A stretch of 64,000 nt of DNA from UBA8190 sp003453695 (GCA_036796975.1 DAIRBY010000014.1:1-64000); one strand, 5' to 3'; shown: positions 28,117 to 37,494, numbered from the stretch's first letter. Notes: generated from the sequence alone by a model not told the origin. A program made the numbers and translations.

Positions 28117-30636
28117 TCACTCGATGGGCTGATGCGCCATCACCGCCGGCTCCCGTCCGGCGAGCAGCCATCCCACGGCGGTGGCGGCGAGTGGCGTGCC
28201 CACGAGGATGAGGAGGAGATTGCGCACGGGCACGTTCCCGAGCGCGGAGATCCCTCCTTCTAGCGAATTGGACCGGAGGAAGCCGATCACACCGACATAG
28301 CCGGCCACGGTGCCGAGCAGCGCCCCGAGGAAGCCGAGCCCTCCAGCGGTGGCGGCGGTGAGCGTGCGACGGGTGCGGCTGCCCGCTCCCGTGGCGGCGA
28401 GCGTGCGCAGGTCGCCCGCCGTCTCGGCGCGGATGAGGCCGACGCTCATGGCCAGGATGGCGAGAGCCAGGGCGATACCGAAGACGGTGGCCCAATTGAC
28501 CACCTGGGCCGAGGTGGGCTGGTCGTTCTTCGTCTCGAGCGTCATCCCGGCGCTGGACGCGGCCAGACGGGCGTTCGAGATCTGCGAGGCGGTGAGGGGA
28601 TGTGCGGTCTCGATGAGCCACCCGGCCACCTGGAGCTGCGACTCGAGGCCGAGCTTCTGCACCGCCTGCTCCGTGATCACCGTGTTGGGCGCCGACACCC
28701 CCGACGGCAAGCTGCCCACTTGTTGGATGACCGGCGTGCTCGTGCCCCCGGTCGTGCACGGGTTCTGGAAGATCTTCCCGTCCACGTTCTGGGGCGCCGC
28801 GAACTGGTTGCACCAGTCGAGATGCATGTTGGAGAGGGTGGCCAATCCCGGCCGCATGCTGAGGATGTCAGCGGCGGGGCTGACGGCGGAGGCCCTGATC
28901 CCGAAGGCGTGAAGGAGCGCCGGAGTGGCGACATAGATCGATCCGTTCCAGTTGCGTCCCGGGGCGTTGCGGCTCAGGGACGCGCTCATCGACTCGAGCT
29001 CGACGACATGTTGGGCGCCGAGAGCCGACGCCACGGCATGGGCCTTGGTGCCCATGGCCTGGACCTGGTCTCCGGTGGGTGCCTTGGGACAGACGCCCGG
29101 GGGACACGGGGGTGTGTAGCCGGGACCGGTGGGCGTGTACAGGATCAGTTGGTTGGACGCCAGGTTTGGCCCGGCGTAGTCCAGCGCATTGGCGTAGCGC
29201 ACCGAGGCGACGATGACGATGATGACGGCGATCAACACCCCGATGCTGATGGCGGCCAGGGCCGAGCCCGAGCGGGCCCGGTAGCGAGCCAGGTCGCGCA
29301 GGGCCAGGCGCACCGCAACAGGGGCGCGCCGGCCCAGCCACGCCAGCGCCGACAAACAGAAGGGCGCCAGCAGGATCACGCCCGGCAGGAGGGCGACCAG
29401 CCCGAGCACGACCTCTTTCATGCCGCCACCGGTGTGGGCCTGGCTCCCGGCCCAGCTGAGGAAGAAGAAGGCGATCACCATGCAGACGATGCCGGGCACA
29501 GCCGAACGGTGGACCTTCCTCGGGGGAGCCGGTCGTCCCGACAGGGCGGTGACGACGGGGATCCTGGTCACGGCCCGGGCCGGCCGGGAGGCGGCGAAGT
29601 AGGTGGACAGCACGGCGAGGACCATGGCGAGCACGACGACCAGCCAGGGCAGCGCCCACAGACCGATGACGTGATGGGAGCTCGACTCGAGACGGGGCCG
29701 GTAGGCGAACCACAGCAGAATGCCGACCGCTGTCCCGAGGAGCGCCCCCGCCACCCCCACCACCACGCCGTTGGCCCGCACCACGAACGAGACGTTCTTG
29801 TCGGTGGCGCCCAGTGAGGCCAGCATCCCGAGCGACCGCAGCCGGCGCTGGGCCAGGACGGTGAACCCCCCCACCGCCACCAGGGCGATGAGGATCATGC
29901 CCACGGTGAGCCCGGCCAGGGAGATGGTCTCGGGGTTGAAGGCGTTGGTGTTGGCCGGCGCGCGACCTTGGACGTTCGAGCCGATGGCGCGGGCGGGAAC
30001 CGGTTGACCGTCGAAGAGCACGGTGACGGTGTTCGGCGCCGGCACTTGCCCCGGCGGCACCAGGGCGAACTCGTCGAGGAGGCTTTGTGGGTTCTCGACG
30101 AGACCGACCACTCGGCGGGTCATCGGACCCTGGCGCCATAGGTCGCCGATGTGGAGGTGGAGCTCGGAGGCGAGAGCCGGGGCCAGTGCCACCTGGCCCG
30201 CGCCGGCCGGGCAGTGCCCGGAGAGGAGCGAGAGCATGGGTCGTCCGTACGGGCCCCTCGGGTCCTGGGCACGCAGGAAGTAGGTGCTGACCGTCCCCGG
30301 CACGGCCAGCGTCTCGTTCTCGATCACGTCCACCGCCCCGAAGCGGTGCTCGAGGGCGGCGATGCCAGCCGACACATGCGGGTCGCCGCCCTGGAAGGAG
30401 GCGAGGTCCTGGGCGGTGCCGAAGGTGCCGTCGACAGGAGCAGGGGCGTTGGCGGCGGCCGCCGCCCCCACGACGGTGGCAGCCACAGCCACCACGATGA
30501 GCGCCAGCACGAGCAATTGCTGGCGCCACTCCCGCACGAACAGACGCCACGCCCAGCGCCCGACGGCCCGCCGTGCCGCCAGGCCGCCGCCGGGCCCCGT
30601 CGCGACCACGGGGCGCTCGAGGAGGGTGCTGCTCAA
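28117..30636 (-). CDS. FtsX/MacB-type ABC transporter permease
   Basis: 839 aa from a TTG at 30636 that overlaps the TGA of the ATPase gene (TTGA). It has an N-terminal helix (QLLVLALIVVAVAATVVGAA), an external domain, a block of helices with the coupling motif RRLRSLGMLASLGATDKN, a second set of helices and external domain, and C-terminal helices. This is the duplicated FtsX layout. It should form a complex with the ATPase directly upstream and export a lipid, peptide or antimicrobial. The operon is fronted by a padR gene with a palindromic operator, so expression probably rises when PadR binds a ligand. Confidence 0.9.
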   Translation of the reverse strand: MSSTLLERPVVATGPGGGLAARRAVGRWAWRLFVREWRQQLLVLALIVVAVAATVVGAAAAANAPAPVDGTFGTAQDLASFQGGDPHVSAGIAALEHRFGAVDVIENETLAVPGTVSTYFLRAQDPRGPYGRPMLSLLSGHCPAGAGQVALAPALASELHLHIGDLWRQGPMTRRVVGLVENPQSLLDEFALVPPGQVPAPNTVTVLFDGQPVPARAIGSNVQGRAPANTNAFNPETISLAGLTVGMILIALVAVGGFTVLAQRRLRSLGMLASLGATDKNVSFVVRANGVVVGVAGALLGTAVGILLWFAYRPRLESSSHHVIGLWALPWLVVVLAMVLAVLSTYFAASRPARAVTRIPVVTALSGRPAPPRKVHRSAVPGIVCMVIAFFFLSWAGSQAHTGGGMKEVVLGLVALLPGVILLAPFCLSALAWLGRRAPVAVRLALRDLARYRARSGSALAAISIGVLIAVIIVIVASVRYANALDYAGPNLASNQLILYTPTGPGYTPPCPPGVCPKAPTGDQVQAMGTKAHAVASALGAQHVVELESMSASLSRNAPGRNWNGSIYVATPALLHAFGIRASAVSPAADILSMRPGLATLSNMHLDWCNQFAAPQNVDGKIFQNPCTTGGTSTPVIQQVGSLPSGVSAPNTVITEQAVQKLGLESQLQVAGWLIETAHPLTASQISNARLAASSAGMTLETKNDQPTSAQVVNWATVFGIALALAILAMSVGLIRAETAGDLRTLAATGAGSRTRRTLTAATAGGLGFLGALLGTVAGYVGVIGFLRSNSLEGGISALGNVPVRNLLLILVGTPLAATAVGWLLAGREPAVMAHQPIE

Positions 30637-31355
30637 GGCTGGACGCTGGGCTCGAGCAACGACTCGGGGCTGGGCGGAGGAACCGTCTGGTCGACCACAC
30701 GCCCGTCGCGCAAGAACACGACGCGCTCGGCCCACGACGCCAGCTGGGCATCGTGGGTCACCACCACGGCGGCGACCCCTCCCTTGCAGGCGGTGAGGAG
30801 CATGCGCATGACGGCCTCGCCGTTGGCCGAGTCGAGGGCACCCGAGGGCTCGTCGGCCAACACCAGATGGCGCTCCCCGACGATGGCGCGGGCGATGGCC
30901 ACACGTTGGCGCTCGCCGCCCGACAACTGGTCCGGGTAGTGGCCGGCCCGATCGACGAGGCCCAGCTCGTCGAGCACGGCCATCGCCGCGTCGCGCGCTT
31001 TGCGGGCGCCCGTCCCGTCCAGCTCCAAGGGCAGCGACACGTTTTCGGCCGCCGTCAACCCGGCCAGCAGGTTGAAGTCCTGGAAGACATAACCGACGGT
31101 GCGCCGTCGCAGACGAGCCTTGTCGTTGTGGGACATGTTCGACAGCGAACGACCGTCGATCAGCACCTCGCCGCTGGTGGGCTCCTCCAGGCTTCCGGCG
31201 ATGGTGAGCAGCGTCGATTTGCCGGAGCCGCTGGGCCCCATCACGGCCACGAGCGAGCCTCGCTCGACAGCCAGGTTCACGTTCTGCAGAGCGTGCACTT
31301 CGTTGGCGCCCTCGCCGTACACCCGCGATACGTCACGGAGTTCGAGAAAGCTCAT
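30633..31355 (-). CDS. ABC transporter ATP-binding protein (LolD/MacB type)
   Basis: A 240-aa cytosolic ATPase. Walker A is GPSGSGKST, the signature is LSGGERQRVAIARAI, Walker B is LVLADEPSGALD, and the switch His is in VVTHDAQL. The segment around Walker A resembles the LolD/MacB subfamily that partners FtsX-type permeases. Its ATG overlaps the padR stop (ATGA) and its TGA overlaps the permease TTG. The three genes are therefore a tightly coupled operon. Confidence 0.95.
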   Translation of the reverse strand: MSFLELRDVSRVYGEGANEVHALQNVNLAVERGSLVAVMGPSGSGKSTLLTIAGSLEEPTSGEVLIDGRSLSNMSHNDKARLRRRTVGYVFQDFNLLAGLTAAENVSLPLELDGTGARKARDAAMAVLDELGLVDRAGHYPDQLSGGERQRVAIARAIVGERHLVLADEPSGALDSANGEAVMRMLLTACKGGVAAVVVTHDAQLASWAERVVFLRDGRVVDQTVPPPSPESLLEPSVQP

Positions 31356-31930
31356 CGCCGGACCGCCAATCTCCGCCGGAGTACGGGTGGTGGTGCGCCG
31401 GCGGCTGCGGGCTCAGCGTCGGCGCGCTTGAGCCTGCCATCGGCGGCGTCCAGCCAGCGGATCACCGAGTCCAGGCGGAACAGCTCGGCGTCCACAACCA
31501 GCGCCAGTGCCAGGTCGAACTCGGCCTCGTCCTCCTTGAGCCGCGTCCACTGCTGCATGAGCTCGACCAGGTAGCGGCGATGGACCTGGAGGACCTCCCG
31601 CACGTCGACGCCGGGCAACTGCACGGCCACGAGCACCTTGATGACCAGTTCGTCCCGGGGAGGAGAGGTCAGGTCGGGCGGGGTGCGCAGCCAGCGGTCG
31701 AGCTCCTCCTGGCCCTGGGCGGTGATGCGGAAGTCCTTCTGGGGGCCTTCGGCCTCGGCGTCGTCGGACGCCACCAGGCCGTCTCGCTCCAGGCGCTGCA
31801 AGGTCGTGTACACCTGCCCCACGTTGAGGGGCCAGACCTCTCCGGTGCGGGCCTCGAATTCCTGGCGCAGCTGGTGGCCGTACTTGGGGCCCTCGCTCAG
31901 CAGACCGAGCAGGGCGTGACGCACACTCAC
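31352..31930 (-). CDS. PadR-family transcriptional regulator
   Basis: A 192-aa dimeric winged-helix repressor. The N-terminal domain reads VRHALLGLLSEGPKYGHQL, then VWPLNVGQVYTTLQRLERDGLV, with the wing QKDFRITAQGQEELDRW; the C-terminal half is a helical dimerisation domain. It starts at a GTG at 31930, and a perfect 19-bp palindrome ends 18 bp upstream. It overlaps the ATPase gene (ATGA) and is the first gene of the efflux operon, so autoregulation is likely. The ligand is unknown. Confidence 0.92.
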   Translation of the reverse strand: MSVRHALLGLLSEGPKYGHQLRQEFEARTGEVWPLNVGQVYTTLQRLERDGLVASDDAEAEGPQKDFRITAQGQEELDRWLRTPPDLTSPPRDELVIKVLVAVQLPGVDVREVLQVHRRYLVELMQQWTRLKEDEAEFDLALALVVDAELFRLDSVIRWLDAADGRLKRADAEPAAAGAPPPVLRRRLAVRR

Positions 31931-31947
31931 CTGGGCTCCTCGGCGAA

Positions 31948-31966
31948 TAGCATACTGAGTATGCTA
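31948..31966. promoter_or_regulatory. perfect palindrome, likely PadR operator
   Basis: TAGCATACT and AGTATGCTA flank a single central G, making a 19-bp perfect inverted repeat. It ends 18 bp upstream of the padR GTG and lies in a strikingly AT-rich patch. PadR sites are usually palindromes with ATAC/GTAT-type arms near their own promoters. Binding by this PadR is inferred from position and symmetry. Confidence 0.75.
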
Positions 31967-32052
31967 CCCGGCTGCACCGAGCTGTCAAGGCCCGATGTCG
32001 CTGTGGGCCGGATCCCCTTACGCCGATGCCGCCCCTGTCGCGGGCCGGCGCG

Positions 32053-32427
32053 TCAGCCCTCGGTCACCATGAGCTGGTTCTTGTCCTGGTCCCGGAAGAA
32101 GAACCCCAGGGGCACGGTGCCGTCGCCTCCCCACATCTCGTCGTCCACGTCCACACCCCGCTGCTTCAGCTCGGCGTGGTCGGCACGGGGGTCGGGGGAG
32201 GTGAGCGACACGCCGGTCATCCGGCCCGGCTCGTAGCTGCCCTGCGGTGGCACGAGGGCGAGGGCAGTGCCTCCTCCTGCCGGCGTCACCTCCACCCAGC
32301 GGCTGCCTTCTCCGAAGGGGACGTCTGCGGTCAGGCTGCATCCGAGGTTCTTCGTGTAGAACGCGATGGCCCCGTCCTGGTCCGAGACCGGGATGAGGAC
32401 TCTTCCAAGCTGTGAGATCTTCGGCAC
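32053..32427 (-). CDS. single-domain VOC (glyoxalase-like) protein
   Basis: A 124-aa vicinal-oxygen-chelate protein. It opens with LGRVLIPVSDQDGAIAFYTKNLG and ends PLGFFFRDQDKNQLMVTE, the usual frame of the fold. Start at a GTG preceded by AAAGGAG. Members bind a metal through His/Glu; here the ligands are not clear. It is separated from padR by an AT-richer gap and reads in the same direction, with its own start signals. Function cannot be named. Confidence 0.88.
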   Translation of the reverse strand: MPKISQLGRVLIPVSDQDGAIAFYTKNLGCSLTADVPFGEGSRWVEVTPAGGGTALALVPPQGSYEPGRMTGVSLTSPDPRADHAELKQRGVDVDDEMWGGDGTVPLGFFFRDQDKNQLMVTEG

Positions 32428-32573
32428 TGCCTTCTCCTTTCGTTGCCGGAGCCCGACCGTAGGGCCCCGGAGCTACGACGGGCCGGCCGCTTCCAAATCA
32501 CCGGCCAGGTTTGGATCCGGTTGACAAACGGGTAACCGCAACGGCGGGCCACGGTGGCGCCTGCTCCCCGCTC

Positions 32574-34769
32574 ATGACCATTCCCACGCTGAGCAGCCAC
32601 AACCTGTTGGTCCTGTGGGTCCAGCTCGCCACCCTGCTGGCTGCGGCCCGGTTGCTCGGCTCGGGGGCACGGCGTCTGGGCCAGCCGGCGGTCGTCGGCG
32701 AGCTGGTCGCAGGTCTCGTCCTCGGCCCTTCGGTCTTCGGCCACGTGTGGCGCAGCGGCTTCCGGTGGCTCCTGCCCCACGGGCCGAGCTCGGCTCCCCT
32801 GCTCGGGATCTCCGCACTCAGCCTGGTGTTCCTTCTCGTCGTGATCGGCGCCGAGACCGATCTCCGCCTCATCGCCCGACTCGGTCGGGCGGCGGCATCG
32901 GTGTCGCTGGCGAGCATCGTGGTGCCCTTGGCGGCCGGAGGGGCCCTGGCGCTGGTGCTCCCCGCCATCCTCGTGGGCCACCACGGACGCGCCACGTTCG
33001 CGCTGTTGATGGCGGCGGCCGTCGCCGTGTCGTCGCTACCGGTGATCGCCAGGATCGTCATCGACATGGGGCACGTCCGCCGGGACGTCGGCCAGCTGGC
33101 CATCGCCGCCGCCACGGTCAACGACACCACCGGCTTTCTGGTGCTGGCACTGGCCAGCGGCCTCGTGGCCAACGGCGGCCTCCACGTGGCGGTGGCGCTC
33201 GTCGGGTTGCTGGGCATCGGCGCCGTGGCCCTCACCGGCGGCCAGGCGGTCCTCGACCGGCTGTTCCGCGAAGCGCGACGGCGAGAGGTGGACGCCGCTG
33301 CCAACTTGGCGATCGGGATCGTGGCCTCGTTGGCGGCGGCAGCGGCCATGGAGGCGGTGGGGGTCGAAGGAGCGCTCGGGGCGTTCGTCGTCGGCATGGC
33401 ACTGGGCCGGTCCCGTTTCCTGCCACAGCGGACCCTCGACAACTTCGCCACGGTGACCGCCGCCTTCTTCTCTCCCCTCTACTTCGCCACAGCCGGACTG
33501 CGGGTCGACGTGGGATCGCTGGGCCTGCCCGGGGTAGCGGTGGCCTTCGTGGCGGTGACCGTGGTGGCAGCCATCTCGAAGTTCGTCGGAGCGATAGCCG
33601 GCGGCCGGGCCGCCCGCCTCCACTGGCGGGAGTCGGCGGCCCTGGGAGTGGTCCTGAACGGGCGCGGCGCGCTGCAGGTCATCATCGCCACCGGCGGCCT
33701 CACCATCGGCATACTCGACACCGCCTCCTACAGCGTCATCGTCCTCATGGCGATCGTCACGTCCTTGGTGGTCCCGCCCGTGCTGCACAGAATCGTGCGC
33801 GACTGGGGGGGAACGCCCGAAGAGCAGGAGAGACTGCAGCGCGAGAAGGAGCTGGGGCGCAACGTGATCGTCCGCGGACAGCGCCTGTTGCTGCCCAGCC
33901 GAGGCAGCCCCAACTCGGTCGCCGTCGCCACCGTGCTCGCTGCCGCCTGGCCCGAGGAGTCGGAGGTCACCGTGCTGTCGGTCGCCGCCGAGGGTGAGGC
34001 CTCCGCCGACATCGAACCGATCGTCGAGGCATTGGCGCCGCGGACGGCGGAGCGGCGCCACGTGGGATCGGAAGAGGTGCTCGAGGAGATCCTCACCGAA
34101 GCGCGCCTCGGGTACGGCGTCATCGCCTTGGGGGCGGCCGAGGAGCCCGGTCCCCATCATCTGCTCTCGGCGGTCCTCGACGACCTTCTCGTCGAGAGCC
34201 CGATCCCGCTGGTCGTCGTGCGGCGGGCACGGGGCGCCCTGGCGCAACAGCCTCCGCTCTCCAAGGTGGTGGTGCCCGTGAGCGGGACGCCGGCGGCACG
34301 AGCGGGACAGGAGGTGGCCTACAACCTGAGTCGCACCCGCGACAGCACGGTCGTGCTGGTCCACGTGGTCACCCGCTCCGACCCCGTTGCCGAGGAGGCC
34401 CGCCGCATTGCCACTCCCTCATCCCCGCTCGACGGCCGGCGCCGGCGCGGGCTGGCCGAACCGGAGGGAGCGGCCCAGGTCGTGCTGGGCGGGGCCCGGT
34501 CGATGGCGGACGAGATGGGCATCGAGCCCGAGATGCTCGTGCGTCACGGCAGCTCGCCGGGAGACGAGATCGTGGCCGTCGTGAAGCAGACCGGAGCCGA
34601 CACCATCGCGCTGGGGTCCACGGTCCGCCAGGTCGACGGCCATCCCTTCCTGGGACACACCGTGGAGCAGGTGCTGGCCGAGAGCGATGCCACCGTGATC
34701 CTGGTGCTGTTGCCCGAGGTGTCGTCGCGCCTGGGCGCGCTGGTCGCCGAGACCGCCACCGCCACCTGA
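32574..34769 (+). CDS. CPA2-type cation/proton antiporter with two Usp domains
   Basis: 731 aa from the ATG at 32574. About twelve hydrophobic helices occupy residues 8-410, including LVGELVAG-like entry and GALGAFVVGMALGRSRF and NGRGALQVIIATGG segments typical of the Na+/H+ or K+/H+ exchanger core. Two universal-stress-protein domains follow: about 430-590, and about 590-725, the latter with VVVPVSGTPAARA and a GHTVEQVL loop. It should exchange Na+ or K+ for protons across the membrane, with the Usp domains sensing nucleotide state. It converges on the next gene with only 8 bp between stops. Confidence 0.9.
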   Translation: MTIPTLSSHNLLVLWVQLATLLAAARLLGSGARRLGQPAVVGELVAGLVLGPSVFGHVWRSGFRWLLPHGPSSAPLLGISALSLVFLLVVIGAETDLRLIARLGRAAASVSLASIVVPLAAGGALALVLPAILVGHHGRATFALLMAAAVAVSSLPVIARIVIDMGHVRRDVGQLAIAAATVNDTTGFLVLALASGLVANGGLHVAVALVGLLGIGAVALTGGQAVLDRLFREARRREVDAAANLAIGIVASLAAAAAMEAVGVEGALGAFVVGMALGRSRFLPQRTLDNFATVTAAFFSPLYFATAGLRVDVGSLGLPGVAVAFVAVTVVAAISKFVGAIAGGRAARLHWRESAALGVVLNGRGALQVIIATGGLTIGILDTASYSVIVLMAIVTSLVVPPVLHRIVRDWGGTPEEQERLQREKELGRNVIVRGQRLLLPSRGSPNSVAVATVLAAAWPEESEVTVLSVAAEGEASADIEPIVEALAPRTAERRHVGSEEVLEEILTEARLGYGVIALGAAEEPGPHHLLSAVLDDLLVESPIPLVVVRRARGALAQQPPLSKVVVPVSGTPAARAGQEVAYNLSRTRDSTVVLVHVVTRSDPVAEEARRIATPSSPLDGRRRRGLAEPEGAAQVVLGGARSMADEMGIEPEMLVRHGSSPGDEIVAVVKQTGADTIALGSTVRQVDGHPFLGHTVEQVLAESDATVILVLLPEVSSRLGALVAETATAT

Positions 34770-34777
34770 CGACGGGC

Positions 34778-35908
34778 TCAGGGCGGCATGAGGGGCGGCT
34801 TTCCGGCGCGGCGCGTCGGCGGCCGCAGGGGAGCGATCACCTCGGCCTCGTGGCGCCGCGGCCCCGACCACAGCGCCGGAGGGGCATCGACGGCGAGCGC
34901 CACGCTGTAGGCGGCCGTTTCGTAGTTGGCCCGCCAGCCGAGGAAGTCGAGCCAGGCGTCCTCGGTGGGCCGCTCGAGTGGGAAGTCCACCCGGCGCAAC
35001 CGCTCCACGGCTGCTTGGAAGTCCTCGTAGGTGAGCGAGATGCCGTCGTTGGGATCTGCATCCTCGGGGACGTCGAACCCGATGGCCCGGGCGATGCTGG
35101 TGAGGCACGTGAAGCCGCCCCGCAGGCACAGCCGTGCCTGGACCAGGCCGGGGGCGTCAGGCAGCAGGGCCAGGTAGAGGGCGGCAGCGTCGAGGACGGC
35201 CAGCTGCGCCAGCACCCACGACGAGAGCGATCGTGGAGAGCGGAACCACACCAACGGGACGTAGGTCGTGTGGCTCTCCTGCACCTCCGCCGACCATTGT
35301 TCCCACTGCTCGAACAGCGCCGGCAGCTCGCTCACGGCGGACACGCCGCTGCCGAGGCCGTAGTGGGTGCGGGCCAGCAGCTCCGGGCCCCACGAGGGCA
35401 CGCCGGCACGTGAGTCGAGGAGCGTGATGAGCGCCTCTCGCCGGGCGAAGGCGCCGTACAGCGTGGGCAGGTAGCCGATCTGCAGGGCCACCGTCCCCAA
35501 TCCGGCCAGCGACGCCAGGATGTCGAGGGCTGCCACCGAGCCGCTTCCGGGAGCCACGGACCCGAGCGTGGGCAGCGATGCGCCGGCCTGTTCCATGGCC
35601 CCGCCCAGCCCGGCGCCTCCGATGAACGGCCAGATGAGCAACCCGAACCCCACTTGGAACAGCGCCAGCCACGCCACGATCTGCAGGATGATCTGCACGG
35701 GCGCCTGGATGGCGAGGATGCGGTCGCGACGCTCGTAGGACCCGGCGAGGTCAGCGAAGAAGTGGAAGCAGGCCCGGTTGGCGAGCGCCACGTAGCGGGT
35801 GATGCGGCTGCGGATGCGGCGGGGGACGACGACGGTGGCGAGCACGCTCCAGGCGGCGGCGAAGACGAGGAACCCACCGACGAAGGCGAACAGGACCCGG
35901 ACGGCCAC
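34778..35908 (-). CDS. channel-like membrane protein
   Basis: A 376-aa protein I recognise as an actinobacterial membrane family related to two-pore potassium channels, though no database name is certain. The order is an N-terminal helix, a basic loop (RRIRSRITRY), two helices, a pore-loop-like segment (SLPTLGSVAPGSG), a further helix, and a soluble C-terminal domain of about 200 residues with EQWEQWSAEVQESHTTY. Where a K+ channel would have TVGYG, this has TLGSV, so any filter is altered. It might not conduct K+. Structure inferred by pattern only. Confidence 0.7.
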   Translation of the reverse strand: MAVRVLFAFVGGFLVFAAAWSVLATVVVPRRIRSRITRYVALANRACFHFFADLAGSYERRDRILAIQAPVQIILQIVAWLALFQVGFGLLIWPFIGGAGLGGAMEQAGASLPTLGSVAPGSGSVAALDILASLAGLGTVALQIGYLPTLYGAFARREALITLLDSRAGVPSWGPELLARTHYGLGSGVSAVSELPALFEQWEQWSAEVQESHTTYVPLVWFRSPRSLSSWVLAQLAVLDAAALYLALLPDAPGLVQARLCLRGGFTCLTSIARAIGFDVPEDADPNDGISLTYEDFQAAVERLRRVDFPLERPTEDAWLDFLGWRANYETAAYSVALAVDAPPALWSGPRRHEAEVIAPLRPPTRRAGKPPLMPP

Positions 35909-36012
35909 GCCTCAGCATCGCATGGGCGCCCGGTAGCACGCCCGTGACCGCCGGCCCGCAGGGCGCTTGAGCAGGGAGAACGCCCGCGGGATCCGATCTG
36001 TGCGTAAGTTGG

Positions 36013-36028
36013 TAATCTCGTAATCATG
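36013..36028 (+). promoter_or_regulatory. -10 box of a probable leaderless transcript
   Basis: TAATCT at 36013-36018 lies seven bases before the ATG at 36026, and there is no Shine-Dalgarno sequence. That spacing puts the transcript start at or next to the A of the ATG, as in the leaderless mRNAs common in actinobacteria. No good -35 was found. Only transcript-end data could prove this. Confidence 0.5.
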
Positions 36029-36493
36029 ACGACGCTCGAAGACATCCGGTCCCTGTTCCAGTCCCAGGTGCCCCAGGGCTGGTTCGAGGGCGCCCCAACG
36101 GTGGAGGCCGACGACGAGGAGATCCTGTGCGTGGGGACCCTCCCGCCGGGCGAGTCGGTCGACGGCTTCCGGGAACGCACCCGGGCCGAGCGCATGGCCA
36201 TCGCCGGGGAGGTCGAGGCGCGCTTTCGGCGCAAGGTCTCCTGGGGCGTGGAACGAGACGGTGCGACCACCCTCTTCACCACGCTCAACACGCCGGTGAT
36301 GACGAGGCTGCGGCTGCCCGAGCGCTCCGTGCTCGACACCCTCGTGGAGGCCGGGGTGGCACGGAGCCGCAGCGAAGCACTGGCGTGGTGCGTGAAGCTC
36401 GTGGGCCGTCACCAAGCCGAATGGATCGAAGACCTGCGAGAAGCGCTCAAGGGCGTCAAGCACGCCCGAGCAGGAGGACCGACACTCATATGA
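36026..36493 (+). CDS. hypothetical protein coupled to a cytoplasmic HtrA protease
   Basis: A 155-aa soluble protein I do not recognise by a named family. The N-terminal 95 residues are acidic with beta-strand pattern. The C-terminal part (RLPERSVLDTLVEAGVARSR, then SEALAWCVKLVGRH) looks like a ribbon-helix-helix or similar helical module. The gene appears leaderless. Its stop overlaps the ATG of the protease gene (ATGA), so the two are co-translated. A substrate-adaptor or inhibitor role for the protease is speculation. Confidence 0.75.
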   Translation: MTTLEDIRSLFQSQVPQGWFEGAPTVEADDEEILCVGTLPPGESVDGFRERTRAERMAIAGEVEARFRRKVSWGVERDGATTLFTTLNTPVMTRLRLPERSVLDTLVEAGVARSRSEALAWCVKLVGRHQAEWIEDLREALKGVKHARAGGPTLI

Positions 36494-37440
36494 CCGACGT
36501 GCTCTCTGATCTCGAGCTCACCGAGGCCGAGGCCGAGGCGCTCGACGCCTACTCGGCCACGGTCGTCTCGGTGGCCGACAAGGTGGTGCCCTCGGTGGCG
36601 GCGCTACGCGTGAACGGTCGGGGAGGCCGGCAAGGAGCGGGCAGCGCCGTCGTGCTCTCGTCCGACGGCTACCTGCTCACATCGGCTCACGTCGTCGGCG
36701 GTACCGAGCGCGGCACGGCCGCATTCCCCGACGGTCGCGACCAGGACTTCGAGGTGGCCGGTCGCGACGTCCTCTCCGACCTGGCCGTGTTGCGCGTGCT
36801 CGGCGGCGACCTGCCGGCCGTGGACATCGGCGACGCCGACCGGCTGCGCGTGGGCCAGCTGGTGGTGGCCGTGGGCAACCCGCACGGGCTGGCCGGCTCG
36901 GTCACCGCCGGTGTCGTGAGCGCCCTGGGACGCTCGCTGCCCGCCGGCGGCCGCCTGGTCGAGAACGTGATCCAGACCGACGCCGCGCTCAACCCGGGGA
37001 ACTCCGGCGGCGCGCTCGTCGATTCCCGAGGCCGGCTGGTCGGCGTGAACACGGCGCTGGCCGGGATGGGCCTCGGCCTGGCGGTTCCGGTCAACTCCAC
37101 GACCCTCGAGATCGTGGGGACGCTCATCCGCGACGGCCGGGTGCGCCGCGCCTATCTCGGTGTGGTGGGCGGAGGTCGGCCCCTGTCGCCCAGACGGGCA
37201 ACGGAGCTGGGCCAGCCGACCGGGGTCGGGGTGATCGAGGTCGCCGCGGGCAGCCCCGCCGAGAAGGCCGGATTGCGGCCCACCGACACCATCGTGGCCC
37301 TCGACGGCACACGCATCGAGGACGCCGGGGACCTCCAGCGCCTCATGGGGTCCGACGCCATCGGGCGGACCGTCACGCTGCGCGTGCTGCGCGGCGAAGG
37401 CGTCATCGAGGTCGCCGTGGTCCCTGTCGAGCTGAGCTAG
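36490..37440 (+). CDS. cytoplasmic S1C (HtrA-like) serine protease with PDZ domain
   Basis: 316 aa from an ATG that overlaps the previous stop. The triad is H67 in LTSAHVVG, D97 in VLSDLAVL and S172 in NPGNSGGAL. A PDZ domain runs from about 215 to the end (VAAGSPAEKAGLRPTDTIVAL). Unlike the two other S1C proteases of the window it has no signal peptide and no transmembrane helix, so it should act in the cytosol. The family usually works outside the membrane, which makes the location unusual. It converges on the permease gene. Confidence 0.9.
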   Translation: MTDVLSDLELTEAEAEALDAYSATVVSVADKVVPSVAALRVNGRGGRQGAGSAVVLSSDGYLLTSAHVVGGTERGTAAFPDGRDQDFEVAGRDVLSDLAVLRVLGGDLPAVDIGDADRLRVGQLVVAVGNPHGLAGSVTAGVVSALGRSLPAGGRLVENVIQTDAALNPGNSGGALVDSRGRLVGVNTALAGMGLGLAVPVNSTTLEIVGTLIRDGRVRRAYLGVVGGGRPLSPRRATELGQPTGVGVIEVAAGSPAEKAGLRPTDTIVALDGTRIEDAGDLQRLMGSDAIGRTVTLRVLRGEGVIEVAVVPVELS

Positions 37441-37494
37441 GCGCCCGTCCCGGCACCTTCGCCGACCCATGCCACCGGTCCGGATGTCCGCCCT

